Positions 25,684 through 34,847 of a stretch of 47,258 nt of DNA are shown one piece after another. Numbering within the stretch: position 1 is the stretch's first letter; each line of letters opens with the position of its first letter. Under the pieces are notes generated by a model. That model was not told where the DNA came from and made no database searches. It worked only from the letters and a program-made list of their open reading frames with translations. The stretch is from an uncultured Lysobacter sp. (lineage in GTDB: Bacteria > Pseudomonadota > Gammaproteobacteria > Xanthomonadales > Xanthomonadaceae). Position numbers and translations under genes: made by a program. The DNA is taken from assembly GCA_946480055.1 (NCBI GenBank), contig CAMLID010000021.1:1-47258 (forward strand), written 5' to 3'.

Positions 25684-28077
25684 TCAGCGCGGCTGCAGGG
25701 TCACCCGCTCGATCGCCCACAGCGGGTCATGGCTGCCGCTGGCGAACACCAGGCACAGGTCGTGGGTGCCCGCGGTCGCGGCGACCTTGGCGCGCAGGGT
25801 GGTCAGGCCGGCGGTACGGCGTGCCGAACCCAGCGGCAGCACCGCGATCGGCGCGCCTTCGCAGCCGTCGGCACGCACTTCCAGCGCTCCTTCAGGGCCA
25901 TTCGCGGGGCGGCTGACGATCTTGGGCGTGTCGCGCCAGAGCTGGTAGTTGTACGGCAGTTGCCCGACCCGGACCTCGATCGCGCCGACCTGGTCCAGCG
26001 CGGCGCCTTCGTAGATCCAGCACGGGTCGAACACGTCCGCGAGCAGGGCCGCGCGCGGCGAGCGTCCGCCGATGCCGTCGGCCGGGGCGTCGTCCTCCAT
26101 GCGCAGGTTCAGGCCGCCCTTGCACTGGCGCAGGCGGTTGCCGGTGCGCTGGGTCAGCGCGGCCATGTCGGCCGGGGCGTAGCGGCGCGGCGCCGACAGC
26201 GCGCGGCCGTCGACGTAGGTCGCGGCCTGGAAGGTGGTCGGCGGGCGCAGCGGCAGGGCGGTGCCGTACAGGGGCGAAGCGTTGTTGAGCTCGCCCTTGC
26301 CCTCGACGTAGCGGATCTGGCCGAAACCGACCTGATTGCTCAGCTTGACCACCGGCTGGCCCTGGGCGTCGCGTTCGGCCTGGTAGCGCACCGCGAACGC
26401 GGCGTCGGAGGCCTGCACGTTCTGGGCCCGGTAGCGGGCCATCTGCGGCACCAACCGGCGCAGGAAGCTGTCCCAGTCGCGCGCGCCCTTGGGCGACCAC
26501 ACCGCTTCGGCCAGCGCGGCGGTGCGCGGAAACAGGGCGCGCTCGGTCGCGTCGAAGGTACGGCGGTGCTCGGTCCACAGGTTGGCCTGGGCGCCGAGCA
26601 CGTGCTTGGCCTGCTCGGGCGTGAGCTCGGCCGGCACCGGTTCGAAGCCGTACACGGCCTTGAGCGTGATCGCGGCCAGGCGGCCGGCGGGTTCGTCGTC
26701 GTTGTCGCTCTGGACGTGGTCGAAGTACAGGTCCGGCGCCGGCGACAGGATCACGTCGTGGCCGGCGCGCGCGGCTTCGATCGCGCCCTTGGTGCCGCGC
26801 CAGGACATCACCGTCGCGCGCGGCGGCAGGCCGCCTTCGAGGATCTCGTCCCAGCCGACCAGGCTGCGGTTGCGGCTGCCGAGGTATTTCTCGATCCGGG
26901 CCACGAACCAACTCTGCATCGCCATCTCGTCCTTCAGCCCCAAGGCGGCCTTCTGCGCCTGGATGCTGGGCGAGGCCTGCCACTGGTCCTTGGCCGCCTC
27001 GTCGCCGCCGATATGGATGTAGCGGCCGGGGAACAGGGCGGTGACCTCGGCGAGCACGTCCTGGAGGAAGCCGAAGGTGGCGTCGTCGGTGTTGAACAGA
27101 TAGGTGTGCACGCCCCAGTCGGGCGACACCGGCGGCGGCGCCTTGAGCACATCGCCCACGCCGTACTCGGGGTAGGCGGCGATCGCGGCCTGCGCGTGGC
27201 CAGGCATTTCGATTTCCGGGACCACGGTGACGTAGCGTTCGGCGGCGTAGCCGACCACGTCGCGGATCTGCTCCTGGGTGTAGTAGCCGCAGTACGGCAG
27301 CGGCGCGCCGGTCGCGGGATCGTGGCCGGACGCGCCGGCCGGAATGCGGCAGGCGCCGACTTCGGTGAGCTTGGGGTACTTCTTGATCTCGATCCGCCAA
27401 CCCTGATCGTCGGTGAGATGCCAGTGGAAGGTGTTGAGCTTGTGCAGCGCCATCTGGTCGATCAGGGTCTTGACCTGCTCGACGCTCTGGAAATGCCGCG
27501 CCGAATCCAGCATCAGCCCGCGCCAGGCGAAACGCGGCGCGTCCTCGATGCGTTGTGCGGCGATCTGGACCGTGCCGCGGCCGCCGTCGGCAGTGGCCAG
27601 CTGCCACAGCGTGACCGCGCCATAGAACAGGCCGGCCGGCGCACGCGCCTGGATGCGCGCACCTTCCGGGCCGATATCCAGGGTGTAGGCCTCGTCGCTG
27701 GGCAAAGCGGCCTGGCGGTCGATCGCGAACACCACGGTGTGCGCGGCCTCGCCCTGGGCCTGGCCGCTGGCGTCCACGCTCGGCGCGAAGCCGCGCAGGC
27801 GCTGCAGACGCGCGGCGAAGTCGCGCGCGATGCGCGCCGCTTCCTTGTCGCCGCCGGCTGCCTGCAGGCGCGTGCCTGCGTCCAGGGAGAACGCGCCCTC
27901 GCGCAGTTCCACCTTGGCCGGCAACGGAATCACCGGGGTGGCTTGCGAGCGCTGCGCGGCCGGCACCTCCACCGCAGCGTTCTGGCCGCCACGCTGGCAG
28001 GCCGACAATGTGATCGCCGTCACCATGGACAGCACTACCGCCGCGGCCACAGCCGCGCGCATGCGTTTACCGCTCAT
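25684..28077 (-). CDS. Beta-N-acetylhexosaminidase, GH20 family lipoprotein
   Basis: Releases terminal GlcNAc from chito-oligosaccharides or other glycans outside the cytoplasm. It has 797 aa with a lipoprotein signal ending LSAC. The GH20 b domain comes first (about 45-165), then the TIM barrel: RFAWRGLMLDSARHF, HWHLTDDQGWRIEIKKYP, VVPEIEMPGHAQA and the catalytic pair Asp359-Glu360 in HIGGDEAAKDQW. WEEIL-type WDEILEGGLPP and ANLWTEH follow. A C-terminal extension of about 200 residues may bind carbohydrate. GAGGGGGCGGGG precedes the ATG at 28077. It lies beside the putative GlcNAc receptor and kinase, which supports a role in chitin use. Confidence 0.94.
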   Translation of the reverse strand: MSGKRMRAAVAAAVVLSMVTAITLSACQRGGQNAAVEVPAAQRSQATPVIPLPAKVELREGAFSLDAGTRLQAAGGDKEAARIARDFAARLQRLRGFAPSVDASGQAQGEAAHTVVFAIDRQAALPSDEAYTLDIGPEGARIQARAPAGLFYGAVTLWQLATADGGRGTVQIAAQRIEDAPRFAWRGLMLDSARHFQSVEQVKTLIDQMALHKLNTFHWHLTDDQGWRIEIKKYPKLTEVGACRIPAGASGHDPATGAPLPYCGYYTQEQIRDVVGYAAERYVTVVPEIEMPGHAQAAIAAYPEYGVGDVLKAPPPVSPDWGVHTYLFNTDDATFGFLQDVLAEVTALFPGRYIHIGGDEAAKDQWQASPSIQAQKAALGLKDEMAMQSWFVARIEKYLGSRNRSLVGWDEILEGGLPPRATVMSWRGTKGAIEAARAGHDVILSPAPDLYFDHVQSDNDDEPAGRLAAITLKAVYGFEPVPAELTPEQAKHVLGAQANLWTEHRRTFDATERALFPRTAALAEAVWSPKGARDWDSFLRRLVPQMARYRAQNVQASDAAFAVRYQAERDAQGQPVVKLSNQVGFGQIRYVEGKGELNNASPLYGTALPLRPPTTFQAATYVDGRALSAPRRYAPADMAALTQRTGNRLRQCKGGLNLRMEDDAPADGIGGRSPRAALLADVFDPCWIYEGAALDQVGAIEVRVGQLPYNYQLWRDTPKIVSRPANGPEGALEVRADGCEGAPIAVLPLGSARRTAGLTTLRAKVAATAGTHDLCLVFASGSHDPLWAIERVTLQPR

Positions 28078-28116
28078 CCCCGCCCCCTCGTTGCCCTTCC
28101 GACACTCATACAACAA

Positions 28117-28141
28117 GCGGGCCCGGCGTAACCGGGCCCGC
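28117..28141 (-). terminator. Hairpin downstream of the TonB-dependent receptor gene
   Basis: GCGGGCCCGG (28117-28126) pairs with CCGGGCCCGC (28132-28141). On the minus strand it is followed by TTGTTGTATG. It probably ends the receptor transcript, so the hexosaminidase gene, whose start is at 28077, would need its own promoter. Confidence 0.55.
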
Positions 28142-28192
28142 TGTCGCAGCTGAACGCTACCGGACCGCACGTGGGCGCGGTAGTGCATGGAT

Positions 28193-28276
28193 CTTAGGCT
28201 GCGGCTCGCCGTAGGCGAACCGCAGCGTCGCGCCGGTCCGAAGCTGCGCGACGGTGCGGTTGCCACCGCACCCTAC
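28193..28276. repeat. REP-like palindromic repeat
   Basis: Contains TAGGCTGCGGCTCGCC facing GGCGAACCGCAGC, then GGTGCGGTTGCCACCGCACC ending in CTAC. It shares the GTAGG-TGCGGT/ACCGCA-CCTAC layout with the elements at 18042-18124 and 45282-45308. Confidence 0.6.
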
Positions 28277-28285
28277 ACCCGGGCC

Positions 28286-31021
28286 TCAATAATTGAATCG
28301 GAAGTTCAAGTAGTACTGACGGCCGTTCTCGTAGACCGAACGGGGACGGTCCTTGGTGGCGTAGTACGTGGTCTTGGGGTTGTTGAGGTTCATCGCGTCC
28401 AGGCTCAACGCCATGTGGTCGTTGATCTTGTAACCGAACGAGGCCGACACGGTGTCGATTTCGTCCTGGTAGAAGGCCGAGTTGCGATCCAGGCCGCTGT
28501 AGAACTCGGAGCGATAGGTGTAGTTGAGGCGGGCGTTGAAGCGCTCGTTCTCGAACCACAGACCGACGTTGTAGGTGTTCTCGGAGGTGCCAAGCATCGG
28601 CGTGCCGTCGTCGGTGTCGGATTCGGCGTAGGTGTAGTTCGCGAACGCGCCGAAGTACTCGCCGATCGGGCCTTCCCAGGCCAGCTCGAAGCCGTTGACC
28701 TTGGCGTTGGAATTGACCGGGATGGTCACGTCGTAGTCGACCATCGCGCCGTTGGGACGCTGCGCATCGATGGTCAGGTACTGACGGCGCACGTTGGCCA
28801 GCGAGACGTAGTTGTCGATGTTCATGCTGAACACGCCGACGGAGAACAGCGCGCGCTCGCCGTAGTACCACTCCACGGTCGCGTCGAGGTTGGTCGACAG
28901 GATCGGGGCGAGGTTGGGGTTGCCACCGGTGCCGGTACCGACCCCGTTGACCGCGGCCGGCGGGAGCAGCGAGACCGCACCCGCGATGGCCGAGAAGTCC
29001 GGCCGGGTCAGGGTGCGCGAAGCCGCCAGGCGCAGGACCACGTCTTCGGTGATGTCGAGCTTGAGGTTCGCGCTCGGCAGCCAGTCCTTGTACGTGTTCT
29101 TGGTCAGCACGGTCTTGTAGGCGCCGAACGCCGACGTGGTGATCGCGGCCGGATCGGTGGCGGAGGTGCTCACGTAGTTGGTGACGTCTTCCTGGGTCTC
29201 GACGTAACGCAGGCCGACGTTGGCCGTCCAGCGCTCGCCCTGGAAGTTGATCTGGCCGTAGGCGGCGGTGCTTTGCTCTTCCAGGCCATAGGCGCCGAGG
29301 AAGTAGAAACGCGACACCGGATCGCGGTTGGCCAGGCGGTTGAACGCGGCCAGGCTTTCCGGCGAGAAGTACCAGATGTTGCGCGGGAAGTTGCCGCCGA
29401 TGCCGTTGGCGAAGTCGCCCGGGTAGTTGCTGAAGCCCTGCGGCCAGTTGGCCGGATTGAACGGGTCCTGCGGCAGCGCGAAGTTCGGGCCCTGCGCGGT
29501 GACCTGGTCGAGGTTGCGCTCGTGCCGCGCCTGGCGCACGCCGAAGTCGATCGAGGTCACCAGGCCGCCGTCGAAGAAGTACGTACCGTCGATCTGGCCC
29601 CAGTCTTCCTTATCTTCGACGTCGATGTCCTGGAAGCCGAAGATCCAATCCAGGCGGTAGTCGGTGTTCGGGATGCCGGGCGCGCCGGTGTTGGCGTTGC
29701 CCAAGTGCCAGTTGGCCGCGCCGACGCCGTTGAGGCCCCAGCCGCCGCCGCTGTTCAAGCCCACGTCCCACTCGGCCACGTCCTGCACCGGGGTTTCGCC
29801 GTGGCCTTCGGAGGTGCCGGCCTGCGCCGAGAAACGCAGCTTGTCGCTGACGTCCCACTTGCCTTCCAGGCTGAAGAACTCGGTGCTGGACTTGGCGCCC
29901 GGACGCGAGATCTGGTCGTAGATGCCGAAGGCGTTGGACGGAGTGACGCCCGGAGTCGGCGCGAAGTTGGCCGACACCAGGGTGTTGTTGCGCACCACGT
30001 AGCCCGCCAGCGGCACCTGGCCGTTGGTACCGTCGAGGCCGTTGATGATGCGGCTGCCCCAGATCATGTAGTTGCGGTTGTAGTTGTCGGCCTTCATGTC
30101 CGAGCGGAAGTAATTGGCTTCCAGTTCGAAGTTGTCGGCCGGCTTCCACTGCGCGGTGAACATGCCGCCGGTGCGCTTGCGCTCCTGTTCGAACAGCGCC
30201 GAGCCCAGCAGGGTCGGGAAGAACACGCCGACCAGGTCGGGATGGGCGACACCGGCGGCGGTGTTGGGGCCGATGGCCTCGTAGCCGAGCAGCTCCTGAC
30301 CGTCGCGGCGCAGGTGGCGCTCCTCGCTGAAGGCCTGCACGGTGATGCCGAACGTGCCGTCTTCGTTCTTCCAATTGCCCAGCACCGAGATCTGCGGATC
30401 GGTCTTGCTCGGCTGCTCGGCGTAGACGCCGCCGACCGAGCCGAAGATGCTGAAGCCCTTCTCGAAGTTGAGCGGGTTGCGGGTGACGATGTCGACGCTG
30501 CCGACCGCGCCGCCTTCGACCAGTTTGGCCTCGGACGACTTGCGCACGATCACTTTGTCGACCAGTTCCGACGGCAGCAGCGAATAGCTGACGCTGCGGC
30601 CCACGGTGCCGGTCTGGTTGAGCACGAACCAGTCGCCGGTGGCGATGTTGTGGCCGTCGATCAGGGTCTGGGTGAGGCTGGGACTGGTGCCGCGCATGGA
30701 CACGCGGTCGTTCTCGTCGAACGCGCCTTCGTTGGCGCTGGCCGCCGAGATGTTGACGCCCGGCACGCGCGAGAGCGAGTCGGCGACGTTCTTGTCCGGC
30801 ATCTTGCCGATGTCTTCGGAGGTGATGACCTCGACTCGGGTGACGTCGTCGCGCTTGGTATCCAGCGACTGTTCGATCGCGCCGCGGATGCCCTTGACCA
30901 CGATGGTGTCGAGGTCCTTGGCTTCCTGCGAGGCGGCGGTTGCGTCCTGGGCCACGGCCTGGCCGGCAAAGCCGAGGGCCGCGACGATACTGACGGACAG
31001 AATGGTCTTGCGAACTTTCAT
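28286..31021 (-). CDS. TonB-dependent receptor, likely for GlcNAc or chito-oligosaccharides
   Basis: An outer-membrane active transporter of 911 aa, of the large Xanthomonas/Caulobacter type. It has a signal peptide (ILSVSIVAALGFAGQAVAQ), a TonB box-like LDTIVVKG near residue 38, and a plug with RVEVITSEDIGKMPDKNVAD, SRVPGV and VDIVTRNP. The rest is a 22-strand barrel ending in an aromatic strand (YYLNFRFNY). Substrate is inferred from context: hexosaminidase downstream, and glucokinase-family kinase upstream on the same strand, with nag genes nearby. GGGAGAGAACCCA precedes the ATG. The 138-bp gap upstream leaves room for its own promoter. Confidence 0.93.
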   Translation of the reverse strand: MKVRKTILSVSIVAALGFAGQAVAQDATAASQEAKDLDTIVVKGIRGAIEQSLDTKRDDVTRVEVITSEDIGKMPDKNVADSLSRVPGVNISAASANEGAFDENDRVSMRGTSPSLTQTLIDGHNIATGDWFVLNQTGTVGRSVSYSLLPSELVDKVIVRKSSEAKLVEGGAVGSVDIVTRNPLNFEKGFSIFGSVGGVYAEQPSKTDPQISVLGNWKNEDGTFGITVQAFSEERHLRRDGQELLGYEAIGPNTAAGVAHPDLVGVFFPTLLGSALFEQERKRTGGMFTAQWKPADNFELEANYFRSDMKADNYNRNYMIWGSRIINGLDGTNGQVPLAGYVVRNNTLVSANFAPTPGVTPSNAFGIYDQISRPGAKSSTEFFSLEGKWDVSDKLRFSAQAGTSEGHGETPVQDVAEWDVGLNSGGGWGLNGVGAANWHLGNANTGAPGIPNTDYRLDWIFGFQDIDVEDKEDWGQIDGTYFFDGGLVTSIDFGVRQARHERNLDQVTAQGPNFALPQDPFNPANWPQGFSNYPGDFANGIGGNFPRNIWYFSPESLAAFNRLANRDPVSRFYFLGAYGLEEQSTAAYGQINFQGERWTANVGLRYVETQEDVTNYVSTSATDPAAITTSAFGAYKTVLTKNTYKDWLPSANLKLDITEDVVLRLAASRTLTRPDFSAIAGAVSLLPPAAVNGVGTGTGGNPNLAPILSTNLDATVEWYYGERALFSVGVFSMNIDNYVSLANVRRQYLTIDAQRPNGAMVDYDVTIPVNSNAKVNGFELAWEGPIGEYFGAFANYTYAESDTDDGTPMLGTSENTYNVGLWFENERFNARLNYTYRSEFYSGLDRNSAFYQDEIDTVSASFGYKINDHMALSLDAMNLNNPKTTYYATKDRPRSVYENGRQYYLNFRFNY

Positions 31022-31159
31022 TGGGTTCTCTCCCTCGGGCTATGGTCCTCTCCGCCGCTCGATCTGCGTCGATTGGGCGAAGCCTGGTACGTCCTGTTCC
31101 AGCGCCGTTGGTGGCCGGCGCCGGCAATTCAGCGGATAACGCGAAGCGCGCTGCCGGGC

Positions 31160-32167
31160 TCAGGCCTCATTGGCGTGCTCCAGGTACCAACTGGCGGCGC
31201 CGATGACGCCGAGTTGTTCGTTCTCGATCAGCCGTACCGGTACGCGCTCCAACACCGGGCGCATCGCACCCTTGTTGAGCAGGCGTTCGCGGAAGCTGCT
31301 GGCGTCGAGGAAATCCTTGAGCTGCGGCAGGATGCCGCCGGCGATGAACACCGCCTTGGCGCCGCTGATCACGGCCAGGTCGCCGATCACGCTGCCCAGC
31401 AGCGCGCAGAAAGTCAGCACCGCTTCGCGCGCGAGCGCGTCGCCGCGGCGCGCGGCCTCGGTGATCGCGGCCGGCGCGCGCAGGCTGGGTTCGACGCCGT
31501 CGATCGCGCACAGCGCGTCGTACAGGTTGACCAGGCCGGGGCCGGACACCAGGTGTTCGGTCGACACATGCGCGCCGCGCTGCTGCATCCAGCGCAGGAT
31601 TTCGATTTCGCGCGCGCTTCCGGGCGCGAATGCGGTGTGGCCGGATTCGGTCGGCAGGATCACGGTGGCGCCGCGGAACGGAATCCGCACCGCCGCGCCC
31701 AGCCCGGTACCGGGGCCGATCACCAGCACCGGCCCCGGCGCGGAATCGCTGACGCCCGGGGTGAGCAGGGTCGAGTCGCCGGGCGCCATGCACTGGGCGG
31801 CATGTGCGGCGGCCTGGAAGTCGTTGATGAACTGCACTTCGCGCAGGCCGAGCTCGCGGCGCAGCTCGGACAGCGAAATCCGCCACGGCAGATTGGAATT
31901 GATCACCGCGTCGTCCAGGACCACGCCCGCGCAGGCGATCGCGACCCGGTCGGCGCCGGCGCCGGCGCCCGCACCGGCCAGGAAATCGGCCAGGATCGCG
32001 GACAGGCTGGGGTAATCGGCGCACACGTACTTGCGGTGCGCCAGCACGGCCACCGCGGACTCGCCCGCAGCACCGGCCCGGACCAGGCCGACCCGGGTGT
32101 GGGTGCCGCCGACGTCGGCGGCGATGAACGGAGACACGGCCGGGGCCAGTTTGCTGGCAGCGCTCAT
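31160..32167 (-). CDS. Glucokinase-family hexokinase (glucose or GlcNAc kinase)
   Basis: A 335-aa sugar kinase of the Glk family (not ROK). ADVGGTHTRVGL is the ATP phosphate-binding block. IACAGVVLDDAVINSNLPW and VQFINDFQAAAHAA (catalytic Asp in INDF) follow, then VIGPGTGLGAA and FIAGGILPQL. It phosphorylates glucose or a related hexose at O6. No other GlcNAc kinase gene is in the window, so it may phosphorylate GlcNAc before NagA acts; that is inference. The ATG at 32167 is chosen since the family begins there, with GGAG upstream. It is divergent from the permease gene with a LacI-type operator between them. Confidence 0.9.
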   Translation of the reverse strand: MSAASKLAPAVSPFIAADVGGTHTRVGLVRAGAAGESAVAVLAHRKYVCADYPSLSAILADFLAGAGAGAGADRVAIACAGVVLDDAVINSNLPWRISLSELRRELGLREVQFINDFQAAAHAAQCMAPGDSTLLTPGVSDSAPGPVLVIGPGTGLGAAVRIPFRGATVILPTESGHTAFAPGSAREIEILRWMQQRGAHVSTEHLVSGPGLVNLYDALCAIDGVEPSLRAPAAITEAARRGDALAREAVLTFCALLGSVIGDLAVISGAKAVFIAGGILPQLKDFLDASSFRERLLNKGAMRPVLERVPVRLIENEQLGVIGAASWYLEHANEA

Positions 32168-32593
32168 GCGGCCCGCTCCAGCCGTGCCGAGACGGTGTTT
32201 TGACCGCTCGCCCTTTCGGCGCGCCAAGACTGCGCCGCGCGGGGCGAAAACGCCGTCCGCTTCGAATCCCACTGCATCGCTTCCCTCCGTTGATCCCGGC
32301 CAGCCCCCGGCTGGCGGGGCCGAGATTGCCCACGATCTGACAACGTTGTCAACTTGTGGTCACGCGGCCCTAACGAATGCACGAAAAGCACGCTCTACCG
32401 GCATTTTTCTTGGTGCAGCGCAACATGGCGGAGCGCCCCCAACAGGCCCGCCCAGGCTGGGTTTGTGCCCCCTTCTGGCTTGTCGGACAAAGTTGTGACA
32501 CCGTTGAGCCAACGGATGTCGTGCAGGTCAAATGCGACATGGCCGTAACGCCGCGGGGCGCTCCCCGCGTTCCTGGAGGGGAGTCCTGATCAC
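32168..32593. promoter_or_regulatory. Divergent control region between the hexokinase and permease genes
   Basis: No gene is seen in these 426 bp. A perfect LacI-type operator lies at 32338-32351 and a weak relative at 32496-32509 (TGACACCGTTGAGC, 10 of 14). The stretch 32385-32415 is less GC-rich. The right half of the operator provides TTGTCA, usable as a -35 for the permease side, but the matching -10 is poor. Confidence 0.6.
32338..32351. promoter_or_regulatory. LacI-family operator (perfect 14-bp palindrome)
   Basis: TGACAACGTTGTCA is fully self-complementary with the central CG that LacI/GalR proteins prefer. It lies between the kinase and permease genes. The LacI-family gene at 34848 is the likely binder. 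By memory it resembles the NagR-type sites proposed for GlcNAc genes in other gammaproteobacteria. Confidence 0.75.
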
Positions 32594-33910
32594 ATGTCCA
32601 CGCCCAATACCGGCGGCCCGCCGCAGCGCTATCTCGGCTCGATCGCGATCGTCGGCGCGCTGTTCTTCATCTTCGGCTTCGTCACCTGGCTCAACGGCCC
32701 GCTGATCTCGTTCGCGCAGCTGGCGTTCGAGGTCAACGAGACCGCGGCCTTCCTGATTCCGTTCGCGTTCTACATCTCCTACTTCTGCCTGGCCCTGCCT
32801 TCGTCGGTGATCCTCAAGAAGACCGGCATGAAGAAGGGCATGGCCCTGGGCCTGTTCCTGATGGCGGTGGGCGCGGCGCTGTTCGGCGAGTTCACCACCC
32901 AGCGCTGGTACCCCGGCGCACTGACCGGCGTGTTCGTGATCGGCGCCGGCCTGGCGGTACTGCAGACCGCGGTCAATCCCTACATCAGCATCCTCGGCCC
33001 GATCGAGGGCGCGGCGCAGCGCATCGCGGTGATGGGCATCTGCAACAAGATCGCCGGCATCCTGGCGCCGATCGCGCTGGGCGCGCTGGTGCTGCACGGC
33101 ATGGGCGACCTGTCCACGCAGATCGCCAGCGCCGACGAAGCCGGCAAGCAGGCGCTGTTGAACGAGTTCGCCGCGCGCATCCACCTGCCCTACCTGGTGA
33201 TGGCCGGCGCGATGGCGCTGCTGGCGGTCGGCATCCTGTTCTCGCCGCTGCCGGACGTGCGCGCCGAGGAAGCCAATGCCGACGGCGGCGACGGCGCATC
33301 CGCGCGCAAGACCAGCCTGTTCCAGTTCCCGCACGTGTGGCTGGGTGCCTTGTGCATCTTCACCTACGTCGGCGTGGAGGTGATGGCGGGCGACGCGATC
33401 GGCACCTACGGCCACGGCTTCGGCCTGCCGCTGGATCAGACCAAGTTCTTCACCTCCTTCACCCTGGGCGCGATGCTGGTCGGCTACCTGGTGGGTCTGG
33501 TCACAATCCCGCGCTTCATCTCGCAGGAACGCTACCTCAGCTTCTCGGCCGTGCTCGGCGTGGCCCTGACGATCGGCGCCTACCTGACCCACGGCATCGT
33601 CTCGGTCGGTTTCGTCGCCGCGCTGGGCTTCGCCAACGCGATGATGTGGCCGGCGATCTTTCCGCTCGCGATCCGCGGCCTGGGCCGTTTCACCGAATAC
33701 GGTTCGGCGCTGCTGATCATGGGCATCGCCGGGGGCGCGACCATCCCGCTGCTGTTCGCGGCGCTGAAGCAGCACTACGACTTCCAAGCCGTGTTCGCGC
33801 TGCTGATGATCCCCTGCTACCTCTACATCCTGTACTTCGCCCTGCGCGGCCACCGCGCCGGCCTGCGCCGCGCTGCGGCTGTCGGCACGCCTTCGACACA
33901 ACGCGCGTGA
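32594..33910 (+). CDS. FucP/NagP-type MFS sugar permease
   Basis: A 438-aa inner-membrane major-facilitator permease of the FHS (fucose-galactose-glucose symporter) family, with about twelve helices. LFFIFGFVTWLNGPLISF is the hallmark first helix, and LQTAVNPYISILGP, RIAVMGICNKIAG and GVEVMAGDAIGTYG are the substrate-path motifs. The family includes GluP (glucose/galactose) and NagP (GlcNAc), and the setting points to GlcNAc or glucose. The start is at 32594, with GGGGAGTCCTGATCAC upstream. The operator at 32338 is 240 bp upstream. Confidence 0.92.
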   Translation: MSTPNTGGPPQRYLGSIAIVGALFFIFGFVTWLNGPLISFAQLAFEVNETAAFLIPFAFYISYFCLALPSSVILKKTGMKKGMALGLFLMAVGAALFGEFTTQRWYPGALTGVFVIGAGLAVLQTAVNPYISILGPIEGAAQRIAVMGICNKIAGILAPIALGALVLHGMGDLSTQIASADEAGKQALLNEFAARIHLPYLVMAGAMALLAVGILFSPLPDVRAEEANADGGDGASARKTSLFQFPHVWLGALCIFTYVGVEVMAGDAIGTYGHGFGLPLDQTKFFTSFTLGAMLVGYLVGLVTIPRFISQERYLSFSAVLGVALTIGAYLTHGIVSVGFVAALGFANAMMWPAIFPLAIRGLGRFTEYGSALLIMGIAGGATIPLLFAALKQHYDFQAVFALLMIPCYLYILYFALRGHRAGLRRAAAVGTPSTQRA

Positions 33911-33997
33911 CCTGGACGCGGCGGGCCGGCACATCCGGTCCGCCGCGAACGCCGATACCATGGGCGCCCGATACCGGCGCCAGGTCACTCAGGACTT

Positions 33998-34711
33998 ATG
34001 CAGCAAGCGGATACGAGCTCGACCGCGACACCCGCGGGCGACACGCAGTACACCAAGGACTGGTTCCAGCCCCATGTGCGCAACTGGGAGCGCTGGCTGG
34101 ACGGTTTCCGCGACCGCCCGGGTCTGCGCTTTCTCGAGATCGGCAGCTTCGAAGGCCGCTCGACCGTGTGGCTGCTGCAGAACGTCCTGACCCAGCCCGA
34201 CAGCCGTATCGACTGTATCGACCTGTTCCGCCCCGATCCGCTACAGGGCGACTACCACCAGCGCTTCCGCGCCAACGTCGCGCCGTGGAAGCAGCGGGTC
34301 GTCGAATATGCCGGCCCCAGCGCCGAGCAGTTGGGCCGCGTGACCGGCCCCTACGACATGGTCTACGTCGACGGCTGGCATACCGCGTTCGGCGCACTCG
34401 CCGACGGCGTGATGTCCTGGCCGCTGCTCAAGGTCGGCGGGTTGATGATCTTCGACGACTACCTGTGGATGCCGCCGGCCTATTACGAGGCCAGCAAGCC
34501 CAACAAGCTGGTGCGCGAGTTCTGGCGCGCGCTGGGCAAGCGCTGGCAGGACCGCGCGATCGCGCGTATCGCCACACAGACGCCCAAGTTGGGCATCGAC
34601 GCCCTGCTGCGCACGCTGGAAGGCCAGTACGAACTGGTCGAGCGCGGCTATCAGCTGGCGATCCGCAAGACCCGCAGCTTCGACGATGTGACGCTGGAGC
34701 TGGACACCTGA
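33998..34711 (+). CDS. SAM-dependent methyltransferase (class I, Methyltransf_24 type)
   Basis: A 237-aa protein. FLEIGSFEGRSTVWLL is the SAM-binding motif I, IDCIDLFRPDPLQG follows, and YDMVYVDGWHTAFGAL with GGLMIFDDYLW resemble O-methyltransferases of the Methyltransf_24 family. The substrate is unknown; no biosynthetic cluster is near. The ATG at 33998 has TCAGGACTT upstream. It lies between the permease and the LacI gene in the same direction, an odd place for a methyltransferase; it may simply be transcribed through. Confidence 0.84.
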   Translation: MQQADTSSTATPAGDTQYTKDWFQPHVRNWERWLDGFRDRPGLRFLEIGSFEGRSTVWLLQNVLTQPDSRIDCIDLFRPDPLQGDYHQRFRANVAPWKQRVVEYAGPSAEQLGRVTGPYDMVYVDGWHTAFGALADGVMSWPLLKVGGLMIFDDYLWMPPAYYEASKPNKLVREFWRALGKRWQDRAIARIATQTPKLGIDALLRTLEGQYELVERGYQLAIRKTRSFDDVTLELDT

Positions 34712-34847
34712 GCCCGGCCGCGCGCCTGTGCCGAAGCCGGCGACCCGTAGGCGCCGCTTGCGTCGCGTCGGCGCCCGAGTAGGCTAGGCGACACGCCAGC
34801 GCGCTCCGAACGCCACGGCGACTCCGATCGACTACCCCGAGGCAGCG

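Noticed and set aside
28187..32203. Very long open frame (1338 codons) on the plus strand over the receptor and kinase genes
   Set aside because: It is antisense to two well-supported genes and has Val/Ala/Arg-rich shadow composition typical of GC-rich DNA.
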